From a virus, in the IMG/VR virus record IMGVR_UViG_3300025759_000076, positions 1 through 64,000 of that record: DNA of 64,000 nucleotides; one strand, 5' to 3'. Below, piece after piece: positions 33,404-41,429 of this stretch; position 1 is the stretch's first letter, and the number at the start of each line of letters is the position of its first letter. The notes beneath the pieces are model-generated. The model was given only the letters and a program-made list of their open reading frames with translations. It made no database searches and was not told where the DNA came from. Both the position numbers and the translations under genes were made by a program.

Positions 33404-34759
33404 TTACCTAGTTTCTCTCCACTGAAATGCATTGTAAATATCTGTATCAGTATTATCAGACAAATTTGTTACAATAATAGCAAAGATGTTACTATCATCG
33501 GCATCAATGTTTTGTGCAATATAAGATCTTTTAGCCGAGGTTGGATCAAACGCAACTGTGGATGATGCTTGTTTTCCTGATGGATTATTTGCAGCAAGTA
33601 ATGATGCGTTTTTCAAGTCTCCACCAGTTGTTGTAAAATTAGTTCCTGCTGTAACATTATATTCAACTGCAGAATCATCGTTAGTACTTTCCCAAGTTCC
33701 ACCTGTAATATTATCGTTACTTGGTAATCTCCAAATCTCAAGTCTACAACTTGTGGAAGCACTCAATACTTCAATATCAGTCAATCTAACTGTTGTTCTA
33801 TTTGGAATTCCTTTGAATGTATTAGATAGTCTAATAGCACCTACACATTGTCTAAATGTGCTTTGTGTATTTCTTGATAAGGTAATTGGTCCATTAAACG
33901 CTGCAAATTCAACACCTGTTTCTTTATATCCACCTTCACTCAATACAGTGGAACAGATTTGTTCCATTGATGTAATACCAACAGCAGCTCCTGTATTAGC
34001 AATCTCACATCTAATTGGAAGTGATGGAAGTGACCAATATGCATGTTCTTCAATATTTGAATGATTGAATTCGTGGAAGTATATAGTTCTCCCACCCAGA
34101 ACAAATCCACATCTTATCCTACCCACACCCAACCACTGAAAGTCTGTTGCAAACAACTGTGTTTTAGTGAAGTCCAAAGATATACTGGTAATACCAGTAC
34201 CATCCATAGGATCTAAATTCCAATTAACCTGATTAACAACTGTATCACTGGCAATTCCAGTATTAAAAGATCTTTTTACAACAGAAACAGTTCCGTCTCC
34301 TTCTTGTTGAACAAATATACCATTTCTATCATCATAATATCCCACTTTCTTTGTTGTATTTTCTCTTACATCAAGAAAATTAAAACTTGTCATTATAGAT
34401 TGAGACTTACCTGGCATGTAATGGTGATACATTCTAGATTGGTGAATAACCTGATCCGTTGCACCAGTTCCAACAATTAATGCAATAGATGCTGTATTTG
34501 GATTTACTTCGGTTGTAGCACCAGCACCAACAGTTTTCGTAAGAAGTTCTACTTCTTCACCATAAATGTGTGTATAGTCGGCAAGAGTATATGGCATCGA
34601 TACTCTTGATCTTCCAAAAGCATCAACTGATCCACCACTTGTGCCAGTAGTTACTCCACAATCACCAATGTTGCCGTATCTGTCGGCACACATGTAAACT
34701 TCGTGAAGTGTTCTCTCCTGGTTTAGATAATCTTGTGTATTCTTATTCCACTGTGCCAT
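33404..34759 (-). CDS. Virion structural protein, unknown role
   Basis: 451 aa with a beta-rich composition and no enzymatic motif. It begins MAQWNKNTQDYLNQERTLHE and contains DAFGRSRVSMPYTLADYTH and YHHYMPGKSQSIMTSFNF; the C-terminal half is Ser/Thr/Asn-rich. Proteins of this type occur in marine T4-like virions, but the location in the particle is not known to me. Its ATG overlaps the preceding gene by 17 nt. It lies immediately upstream of terL. Confidence 0.7.
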   Translation of the reverse strand: MAQWNKNTQDYLNQERTLHEVYMCADRYGNIGDCGVTTGTSGGSVDAFGRSRVSMPYTLADYTHIYGEEVELLTKTVGAGATTEVNPNTASIALIVGTGATDQVIHQSRMYHHYMPGKSQSIMTSFNFLDVRENTTKKVGYYDDRNGIFVQQEGDGTVSVVKRSFNTGIASDTVVNQVNWNLDPMDGTGITSISLDFTKTQLFATDFQWLGVGRIRCGFVLGGRTIYFHEFNHSNIEEHAYWSLPSLPIRCEIANTGAAVGITSMEQICSTVLSEGGYKETGVEFAAFNGPITLSRNTQSTFRQCVGAIRLSNTFKGIPNRTTVRLTDIEVLSASTSCRLEIWRLPSNDNITGGTWESTNDDSAVEYNVTAGTNFTTTGGDLKNASLLAANNPSGKQASSTVAFDPTSAKRSYIAQNIDADDSNIFAIIVTNLSDNTDTDIYNAFQWRETR

Positions 34760-35099
34760 AATTTTCCCACTGTAATTTGCCAGGGTGATATCTTCTTACA
34801 TCACCAAATTTCACTGTTGGTTTTTGTTCTACTGGATATACTCTTTGAACAATTGCTCCAGGATATTCACCTTGAAGTTGTTCTGCTAATTCCTGATTAG
34901 TTGGTAGTCTTACTGAGTCAGCCTGTTCTAACTGTACTCTGTAAATACTACCCATCCAAACAAAGTCTGCAAGATACTTATAGTTCTCTTCCACCTGCTG
35001 TTCTGGAGAGACAGAATTATCACCACCTACATTGAGTGTTCCATTAAAGTCACCATGAATAGTGACTGATTCCTGTATAAAATCTTTAAAGTCTTTCAT
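34743..35099 (-). CDS. Candidate internal head protein with targeting-like N-terminus
   Basis: 118 aa starting MKDFKDFIQESVTIHGDF. The first 11 residues resemble the T4 capsid-targeting sequence (MKTYQEFIAEA), and IQE|S fits the gp21 cleavage rule. The C-terminal half (DFVWMGSIYRVQLEQ, PTNQELAEQLQGEYPG, AIVQRV) is paralogous to a module in the neighbouring 412-aa protein. Start 35099 is fixed by TGATG overlap with that gene. Function unknown; packaging inside the head is inference. Confidence 0.7.
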   Translation of the reverse strand: MKDFKDFIQESVTIHGDFNGTLNVGGDNSVSPEQQVEENYKYLADFVWMGSIYRVQLEQADSVRLPTNQELAEQLQGEYPGAIVQRVYPVEQKPTVKFGDVRRYHPGKLQWENYGTVE

Positions 35100-36337
35100 C
35101 AGCACTTCCACTTTCTAAGAGCAAGAGCCTTACGAGTGGGTTCGCCATTAGGTTTCTTCATTGGTCCCTTGACTCCACCCATTCTTGCACAGAAGGATCT
35201 TTTTCTAGGACCCCCTTCAGGTTGAGGAGCCTTGAGATCAGAACCAGGATTTTCACGTTCGTAAGACTTACGTCCTTTCTCGTTCAATCCACCTTCTTTG
35301 TTCTTACCTTCCTTTCTCTGCCATGCAGCAGACTTCTCTTCGAGTTCTTCTACTTCTTCACGGACACCTACATTAATCATAGGCTCACTTGGGTTGTATG
35401 GTGCAAGGTCAAATCTTTGAAGATAACAACCAGGATAAATCTTCTCAAGAGCACTAGTAACTTCTTTTCTAGATGGTCTCTTAACTTCAGGGAAGAAGAG
35501 TTTCATCATCATATACTTACCTCTCCAGGTAAAACCTACCAAGTAAACATTACCATTCTGTGCAGGAACTCTGGTTGCTTCTTCAATCTCAACTTCTTCC
35601 TTCTTCATTTTTGCCTTTGTCTTGGCAAGTAATCTTGCTCTGGCAGCATCTTGTTCGCTCTTAGGAATAGCAGTGACAGCACCGACTTTCTGATCTACAT
35701 CACCAGGTGCATATCCTTCACCAACAGGAACACAATTAGGGACTACTTTTTTACCCTTCTTCTTCATACCCTTCTGGGTATACCCAACCCAACACTTCTC
35801 ATCAAGAACTTCTACTTCAACACCTGCGGCTTTCATACATCTGATTTGAAGGTCAGTGAATTCTGGAAGAGCCATGAATTCTTCGTTCTTCTTTGACTTA
35901 CCATAGTTGGCAGCACCTTTCTTACGACACTGAACCAAACGACCAGAAGCATAAGCAGAAGGCCATACAGAAGCAGATGCCTTTACCTTGTGGTAACATG
36001 CATCCTTCTTACCACTACTTTTACCCTTTTTGTCCGCTTCGTTGATTTCCATTTCTTCCTTCATTTTCTTCTTTGGTTTGTCAGTTGAAACGTAAGTTGG
36101 TTTTGCAGCACCAGACTTTGATTGTTGGTTTGGGTCTGCAGCTTTCTTTCTTCTTTGTGCAGACTTCCTTTCGGCAGGAGTCATACTGGCCCTCTTTGAA
36201 GAAGATACACATTTAGGTGTTCCTTCACCTGGTTTATCACTAGCACAAGTACCACCAGTGACTACATTGACCCAACCAGACTTACCGTCTTTAGACTTGG
36301 ATCCCTTAAACCACTTATGTAGATTACCTTCCTGCAT
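35099..36337 (-). CDS. Basic multi-module protein, candidate gp21-processed head polyprotein
   Basis: 412 aa, very rich in Lys and with 12 Cys. Visible modules: residues 5-45 (KSGWVNVVTGGTCASDKPGE), 111-146 (DACYHKVKASASVWPSAYAS, DUF5872-like), 181-205 (CWVGYTQKGMKKKGK), 262-325 (FTWRGKYMMMKLFF ... YPGCYLQRF, shared with the next gene) and 337-412 (GGLNEKGRKSYERENPGSD ... SFCARMGGVKGPMKK, DUF6321-like). Acidic linkers between modules carry INE|A (98-101), LDE|K (178-181), IEE|A (251-254) and LEE|K (332-335). Domain names are from memory. A TATAAATA promoter precedes it. Confidence 0.8.
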   Translation of the reverse strand: MQEGNLHKWFKGSKSKDGKSGWVNVVTGGTCASDKPGEGTPKCVSSSKRASMTPAERKSAQRRKKAADPNQQSKSGAAKPTYVSTDKPKKKMKEEMEINEADKKGKSSGKKDACYHKVKASASVWPSAYASGRLVQCRKKGAANYGKSKKNEEFMALPEFTDLQIRCMKAAGVEVEVLDEKCWVGYTQKGMKKKGKKVVPNCVPVGEGYAPGDVDQKVGAVTAIPKSEQDAARARLLAKTKAKMKKEEVEIEEATRVPAQNGNVYLVGFTWRGKYMMMKLFFPEVKRPSRKEVTSALEKIYPGCYLQRFDLAPYNPSEPMINVGVREEVEELEEKSAAWQRKEGKNKEGGLNEKGRKSYERENPGSDLKAPQPEGGPRKRSFCARMGGVKGPMKKPNGEPTRKALALRKWKC

Positions 36338-36361
36338 ATCAAAGAAAGAGTTCTGTTTTAT

Positions 36362-36369
36362 TATTTATA
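36362..36369 (-). promoter_or_regulatory. Late promoter TATAAATA of the 412-aa gene
   Basis: A perfect late octamer about 25 nt before the ATG at 36337. The downstream block to gene 17 has no obvious further promoter and is probably read from here. Confidence 0.75.
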
Positions 36370-36403
36370 ACTAAATACTAATACTAACAGATACCTAATA
36401 AAG

Positions 36404-36691
36404 ATGGCGAGACTTGGTATTAATACCGGTACTGCTCCAAATGACGGAACCGGAGATACCCTTTTTCAAGCAGGAGATAAGACAAATAAAAATTTTAGTG
36501 AGTTATATAACTTTTTAGGTAATGGTACAGACCTTGCGTCTGGGTTTGTTACTTCAATTACTGCAGGAGACAATATCAGAGATATTTTTGCAGTAGTTCC
36601 ATTACCTGCAAAAAGTTTCATCTGTCCAGCATTCAACTGGATTTTTGTGTTTGTACTATTGCCAGTCTTTCTTCTAATCTGGTCTACATAA
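36404..36691 (+). pseudogene. Truncated structural gene fragment (plus strand)
   Basis: The first ~55 codons (GINTGTAPNDGTGDTLFQAG, NKNFSELYNFLGNGTDL, then TSITAGDNI) clearly match the N-terminal domain of the 97-aa structural protein at 51762-52055. After about position 36580 the frame continues for 37 meaningless hydrophobic codons (ending FVFVLLPVFLLIWST) that are the antisense of a second structural fragment. It is on the strand opposite to all other structural genes. The 95-aa frame is therefore most likely a broken remnant, although a short product could still be made. Confidence 0.65.
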
Positions 36692-36742
36692 ATGTCATTA
36701 TTGAATGTACATACAAAATAAACTACATCAAGTAGTTCATTA
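36580..36742 (-). pseudogene. Opposed fragment of a structural protein (minus strand)
   Basis: The minus strand reads, without a start codon in frame, YFVCTFNNDIYVDQIRRKTG and NSTNTKIQLNAGQMKLFAGN, a pattern typical of phage fibre or structural domains. It is bounded upstream by a TAA and runs leftwards into the antisense of the plus-strand fragment. It looks like the downstream part of a structural gene that was inverted relative to its N-terminal part. Confidence 0.5.
36721..36737. terminator. Small hairpin between convergent ends
   Basis: AACTAC and GTAGTT around ATCAA, between the plus-strand fragment and the minus-strand fibre gene; T-rich DNA lies on the minus-strand exit side. A weak terminator at best. 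Confidence 0.4.
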
Positions 36743-36754
36743 TATATTTATATT

Positions 36755-38143
36755 CTATCTTGCTTCGAGTTTATCTAACCTAGATTTGAGAAGTTCATTC
36801 TCATCTTTGAGCTCTTTAACAGACTCAATCAATAGACCAATCAAACCATTGTAGTTCACTGATTTGGGGAAAGAACCTGCAATTAGCTCGGGGAATACCT
36901 CTTCAACTTCCTGAGCAATAACACCCATAGAAGGCTTATGGGTGTTAATGAAGTCAAAGTGAACACCATTCAACTTGGAAACCTTATCCAGTGGACTAGC
37001 AATAACTCTTATATTCTCCTTAACACGCCTATCTGATAAAGAATCAAAGCTCTGTGAAGTAATAATACCAGAAATAGTAGCATTACTAGCTGAAATAAAG
37101 CCAACAGTAGCAATACCAGTTATGTTGATATTACTTATGATGTCCGCCTTTTGTGCAGTCAGACTATTAACAATAATATTTGGTATGCCAGTCAGACCTT
37201 GTGCATTAGTTGCAACTCCTGCAGTGGTCGCATAAGTTGCAATACCAGCAACATGGGCATAACTTGAGTTAGTTGCAAATTCTGATGTTGTGGAGATACC
37301 TGCAGTATGTGCATAACCTGCATCAGCACCAACCCACTTACCAGTAGATGTTTGATATTTAAGTACTTTGTCATTGACCTTGGCACTGTCTCTGTCAACA
37401 TCATCCAAGAATTCAAGTCTGACTTCACCACCACCACCTTGGACTTCAACCTTCTGAATGGTTTGATAAAACATCTTACGAAGTTGGCCAACCTCACGCT
37501 TCATTCGAGCCATCTCAGTTTCAGACTCATTGAGTTGTTCTTCTTCTGGAATCAATTGTTCCAAAATCTCAAGAGTTTTATCAATAGTACTTTCTTCTTT
37601 AGATACTATCTCACTACCAAGACCTTCTGTTGGTTTTAATGGTTCTGGTGTGATAATATCTTCAGTTTCTATCTTAAGTGGTTTATAATCATCCTTCCAG
37701 TTACTAGTATCTACTTCTTCCTTCTGTTGTTTTACCCAATCATCAGGTATAAGATTATGTTTTTCTTTAAATTGATTATGTAATTTGGTTGGTGTAATAT
37801 TATACTCTGCACTAATCCCTCTCATAAGTCTATCAATTGACTTATAAGATGTACTTTTAAGATTTACCAGTTCAGTTTCTAAAACCTTTACTGCTTTTAT
37901 CGCACTTTGTTCTACCTTCGGGGTTTCATTGAACAAAAATGCTTCAAAAATCTTAGCATCTTTTTTAATTTTATCTAGTTCTTTTTCTTTTTTTAAGTTT
38001 TTTTCTTTAACCTTCCGTTTTTCTTCACTCAAACTTGAGAAAAGGTCTCCAAGGGATACCTCCCCAAGTATTTCTTTATTCTTTTCTTTACTTTTTTTCT
38101 TCTCTTCACCAATAAGAGAAAAGAAATCTCCTAAGTTATCCAT
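36755..38143 (-). CDS. Fibre-like protein with C-terminal S74 chaperone domain
   Basis: 462 aa. Residues 1-60 are a charged region with an internal duplication (GDFFSLIGEEKKKSKEKNKE and GDLFSSLSEEKRKVKEKN). A coiled-coil part follows to about 235, then a beta-helical repeat zone rich in AHVAGIATYATTAGVATNA. From about residue 360 comes an intramolecular chaperone domain: DSLSDRRVKENIRVI, GVIAQEVEEVFPEL and a terminal coiled coil. In S74 proteins this domain trimerises the fibre and cleaves itself off before a conserved Ser (here in SLSDRRVKEN). Probably a short fibre or whisker; receptor role unproven. Confidence 0.85.
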   Translation of the reverse strand: MDNLGDFFSLIGEEKKKSKEKNKEILGEVSLGDLFSSLSEEKRKVKEKNLKKEKELDKIKKDAKIFEAFLFNETPKVEQSAIKAVKVLETELVNLKSTSYKSIDRLMRGISAEYNITPTKLHNQFKEKHNLIPDDWVKQQKEEVDTSNWKDDYKPLKIETEDIITPEPLKPTEGLGSEIVSKEESTIDKTLEILEQLIPEEEQLNESETEMARMKREVGQLRKMFYQTIQKVEVQGGGGEVRLEFLDDVDRDSAKVNDKVLKYQTSTGKWVGADAGYAHTAGISTTSEFATNSSYAHVAGIATYATTAGVATNAQGLTGIPNIIVNSLTAQKADIISNINITGIATVGFISASNATISGIITSQSFDSLSDRRVKENIRVIASPLDKVSKLNGVHFDFINTHKPSMGVIAQEVEEVFPELIAGSFPKSVNYNGLIGLLIESVKELKDENELLKSRLDKLEAR

Positions 38144-38145
38144 TT

Positions 38146-38481
38146 TTACACAGATATAGTTGAATTCACAATAACTGAACCCTCAAAAACCTTCGATACT
38201 ACATTCGAACCAGAGGTTACAAGAATATCATAGTAGTTTCTACCTACAGTCAAATTCGATGTAATTGAAGTTCCCATCGACAACGTAATTGTTCCGGTAG
38301 TTGATGCAATACCTACAGTAAAACTCTGAACATTGAGTACATCTTCTGGATATTTTCTAATTTTAGAAACCCCAGTGTAACCAGTCAAATCGATAATAGT
38401 CTGGTCAGGATTTTTCATCACAAAATTCTGTGAAAAATCTGTACCTTTGTCGATTTGTATATTTACTGATTCAGCAGCCAT
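38146..38481 (-). CDS. Small virion structural protein
   Basis: 111 aa, beta-rich: VNIQIDKGTDFSQNFVMKNP, DLTGYTGVSKIRKYPE, and ending VFEGSVIVNSTISV. The pattern is similar to N-terminal domains of upper baseplate or fibre-attachment proteins. It sits between terS and the S74 fibre gene, so it may anchor that fibre; this is inference. Confidence 0.65.
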   Translation of the reverse strand: MAAESVNIQIDKGTDFSQNFVMKNPDQTIIDLTGYTGVSKIRKYPEDVLNVQSFTVGIASTTGTITLSMGTSITSNLTVGRNYYDILVTSGSNVVSKVFEGSVIVNSTISV

Positions 38482-38490
38482 TGTATTTTT

Positions 38491-38916
38491 TTAAGTATTT
38501 AGGTCCTTACCTGCATTCTTTAACATCTTCTGAAGGTCTGCAGTTGAACCAACAAAAAGAGCATTATTGACGGTTGTTGGTCCTTTCAATTCCTCTTCCT
38601 TATTAACATCTTTCAACTTCTTCTGAAGGTCCATCAACTTATCAGTTGCATCAGAGACACTCTTAATTAATTGACCAGCAACTTCATATGCTCTCGGCAT
38701 CTCACTTTCTTGAGCTAGTTCAAGAATACCATTGATTGCTTCCTGACCCTTTTCAATGATTGAGTATAAATTACCTCTGGTATATTCGTAGTCTTTACGA
38801 ATATCTTCCTTGGAATTTTCATACCTTTCAATTCTCTTCTCAATAACATTCTTTTCTGGTGTTACCTCTATTGGTTCAACATCAAAAGTTTCATTGAGCT
38901 TTTCATACTTATCCAT
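38491..38916 (-). CDS. 16: Terminase small subunit gp16
   Basis: DNA-recognition subunit of the packaging motor. It has 141 aa (T4: 164). Predicted coiled coil with DYEYTRGNLYSIIEKGQEAI, NGILELAQESEMPRAYEVAG and a terminal TVNNALFVGSTADLQKML, the signature of T4-like small terminases in marine phages. It is about 5 kb away from terL, unlike the adjacent 16-17 of T4. Confidence 0.88.
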   Translation of the reverse strand: MDKYEKLNETFDVEPIEVTPEKNVIEKRIERYENSKEDIRKDYEYTRGNLYSIIEKGQEAINGILELAQESEMPRAYEVAGQLIKSVSDATDKLMDLQKKLKDVNKEEELKGPTTVNNALFVGSTADLQKMLKNAGKDLNT

Positions 38917-38924
38917 GATTTACC

Positions 38925-39926
38925 TCAGAAAAGATTTCCATCAAAACCGAAATTGTCACCAACTTCAATTTGTTCATTATCCGATTGAGTTATTGTATAT
39001 ACTTTCTCTCCAAGTAAATGATTTTGTAGTGGTGACTTATCTTGAGCTCTCTTAACTACTAGTCTATTTCCTGTCACATTCTCCACATACATTTCTTCTT
39101 GACCAATGTAAATATATGACTTCTCTGGAATCTTAGTTCCATCATCAACATCAATGATGGTTTCTACCATATCAACATTCTCCGAAAGTAGAGTTGCAAC
39201 TACACCATCATAATCTTTAACTGCCCTTGGAGTAACTTGATATGTAACATCTCTTTCATATGAATTACCACTGGTGGAACCAGCAACATAACCAATAGAA
39301 ACCTTTTTGATGATGTCCGAAGAAACATCCTTAAGAGGACCAAAGACATAAGTCTTTGCCGTAAATGTCAGAGTGTATATAAGTGCTCTTCTTGTATCAA
39401 AATTACCTTCATAATCATCACTCATAACAATGTTATCCAGTTGAACCGGAACATTGATTACTTCATTCAGATTACCCAAGAACTTGATAGGAAGGGTATA
39501 TCCTGGTTGAAAGTAAGGAACAATTTGTTCAATAATTTGAAGCATATCATCATTCAATTTGGTGTAAATTGAAAGAGTGATTGTCATGTTATATGGAACA
39601 GGAAGATATCCTTTCTTCGTCTCTGTTCCATCAGAACTTGTATAAACTACTGTCTGCGTTTGTGTTGATTTTCTTGAGGAATCATATGCCAGATTTGTAA
39701 ATTCAAATGACATCCTCGGAAGTGTCATTTGAACTGGTGCATTCAAGTCTGGGTTCTGTTTCAGTCTTGCAAGAAATTTTTGAGTAGGTCCGTAAGCAAG
39801 AGGAACTTTGATGACACTAAAGGTGGAGTCATTCTCATCTTTATGTTGAATTTGGATTCCATTGAATAAAGAACCAAATCCAATAATTACAGATCTAAAG
39901 ATCTCATTGTAAAAATATTCAAACAT
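38925..39926 (-). CDS. 15: Tail terminator / proximal sheath stabiliser gp15
   Basis: Caps the tail and binds the neck. It has 333 aa (T4: 272). Starts MFEYFYNEIFRSVIIGFGSL, as in T4 gp15, then IQHKDENDSTFSVIKVPLAY and YNMTITLSIYTKLNDDMLQI. The extra C-terminal 60 or so residues form a small beta domain (EKSYIYIGQEEMYVENVTGN). A GATAAATA octamer is at 39948-39955. Confidence 0.93.
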   Translation of the reverse strand: MFEYFYNEIFRSVIIGFGSLFNGIQIQHKDENDSTFSVIKVPLAYGPTQKFLARLKQNPDLNAPVQMTLPRMSFEFTNLAYDSSRKSTQTQTVVYTSSDGTETKKGYLPVPYNMTITLSIYTKLNDDMLQIIEQIVPYFQPGYTLPIKFLGNLNEVINVPVQLDNIVMSDDYEGNFDTRRALIYTLTFTAKTYVFGPLKDVSSDIIKKVSIGYVAGSTSGNSYERDVTYQVTPRAVKDYDGVVATLLSENVDMVETIIDVDDGTKIPEKSYIYIGQEEMYVENVTGNRLVVKRAQDKSPLQNHLLGEKVYTITQSDNEQIEVGDNFGFDGNLF

Positions 39927-39947
39927 TACTTTGAAGACATATACTTC

Positions 39948-39955
39948 TATTTATC
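39948..39955 (-). promoter_or_regulatory. Late-type promoter variant GATAAATA before gene 15
   Basis: One mismatch to consensus, about 22 nt before the gene 15 ATG, overlapping the stop of gene 14. Confidence 0.4.
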
Positions 39956-41423
39956 AGGGCATACCAAATGGATTGGATGTTGAGAAATCTAAAATTGTTT
40001 TTGCTTCTGACTCAATGTTATCATTATCTGCAAATGGTGTGACTAAATCATCAGTATTTACAGAACCAATTACATACTTTGCTCCAGATGTACTACCGGT
40101 TATATATTCTTGTGGAACAAAATTACCACTTACAATACTGATCTCCATAATATTTGTAACACCATTCCATTCCTTGACCCTTGCAGTTGTACCAGATAGA
40201 GAACCGGTTACAATCTCATTAAATACGAACATTCCACCAACACTAATATCAGGATTATCGACAAACGGCGGATCAATAATTACGACTGGGTTGGTGTCAT
40301 ATCCAGAACCACCATCAATAACATAAATTGCTGTAACAATACCTGCACTAATTGTAGCAAGACCAACTGCATATCTAGATGGTGATGGGTAGAATGAATC
40401 GAATGTTGTAACAGAAGAATCCCAATAATAATTAGTATCACTGAATAGTGGATAGGTACCTGCGGTCAAACCAATAGAAACATTAGGTGGTTTGATATAT
40501 CCAGAACCACCATCGGTAACTGTGATTTTACGAACAGAACCGTCTGTAGAAATACCAGTAGTTGCAGCTGCACCAACACCAGTATCTCCAGTTATTGATA
40601 CCCAAGGTGCAACATTATATCCACAACCAGCATCTGTCATATGAATAGCAGAAATTCTACCACCTATACCATTGCAATTTGGATAGTTGTAAGATAGTGA
40701 TGCAATACCTGTAGCAGTAATTCCTCCTGGAGGTGCTGAAGAGAAACCAACTTGAGGTTGTGTCACATAATCCTTACCCATATTGGTAATGGTTACCTGA
40801 CTCACTGCACCTGCTGGACATACCTGTGCGGTTGCTGTTGCAGATCTACCAGCACCAATTAGTGTTAGTGTCTGAATGTAACCAATCTGTGCAATCTCAT
40901 CATCAATATCTTCAATACCAGTATCAATAACTTCGTCTTCATAACGGAAGAGTTCACATCTTAACTCATAGACATATGTCTTCTTGAGTTGATAGAAGGG
41001 TTGTTCATGTTCTACAAACTTAATTTCAAATAACCTATCCCCAAGAGGGAAGTATATTAAGTCACCCTCTTTTGGTCGTGTCGAAAGTTCAATATCTGGA
41101 ACATCTTTAATCAGTGGTGTAATATAATTCTCATATCTTTCTTTTGAAATGACAAGTTGTAAGTCATCTCTATTTTCAATACCAAATTTCGAGAGAATAC
41201 TTCCCTGACCAGTATATCCTTCATAGTTATCTACATACGCTTCAATAGGATATGCATTAGTGAAGTCAGATTGAATAACTTCTTTGATAACAGTATTCGT
41301 TGTAACATACCTTCTGGGTAAGTAATAGACTTCTATTCCATACATCCTCAACTGTTCGTTGACAAGACTCTGGACTAGATTCTGCTCAGTTTTACTACCG
41401 TTCAGGAAAAATGGGTTGAGCAT
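39954..41423 (-). CDS. 14: Neck protein gp14 with repeat insertion
   Basis: Neck protein joining head and tail. It has 489 aa against 256 in T4. The first ~190 residues are gp14-like: MLNPFFLNGSKTEQNLVQSL, MYGIEVYYLPRRYVT and LQLVISKERYENYITPL. The C-terminal extension holds several copies of a module with the pattern ...DGGSGY..(P)P.V.I (KITVTDGGSGYIKPPNVSI; VIDGGSGYDTNPVVII). The insertion may form a beta-structured surface. It is 6 nt downstream of gene 13. Confidence 0.92.
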   Translation of the reverse strand: MLNPFFLNGSKTEQNLVQSLVNEQLRMYGIEVYYLPRRYVTTNTVIKEVIQSDFTNAYPIEAYVDNYEGYTGQGSILSKFGIENRDDLQLVISKERYENYITPLIKDVPDIELSTRPKEGDLIYFPLGDRLFEIKFVEHEQPFYQLKKTYVYELRCELFRYEDEVIDTGIEDIDDEIAQIGYIQTLTLIGAGRSATATAQVCPAGAVSQVTITNMGKDYVTQPQVGFSSAPPGGITATGIASLSYNYPNCNGIGGRISAIHMTDAGCGYNVAPWVSITGDTGVGAAATTGISTDGSVRKITVTDGGSGYIKPPNVSIGLTAGTYPLFSDTNYYWDSSVTTFDSFYPSPSRYAVGLATISAGIVTAIYVIDGGSGYDTNPVVIIDPPFVDNPDISVGGMFVFNEIVTGSLSGTTARVKEWNGVTNIMEISIVSGNFVPQEYITGSTSGAKYVIGSVNTDDLVTPFADNDNIESEAKTILDFSTSNPFGMP

Positions 41424-41429
41424 AATGTA

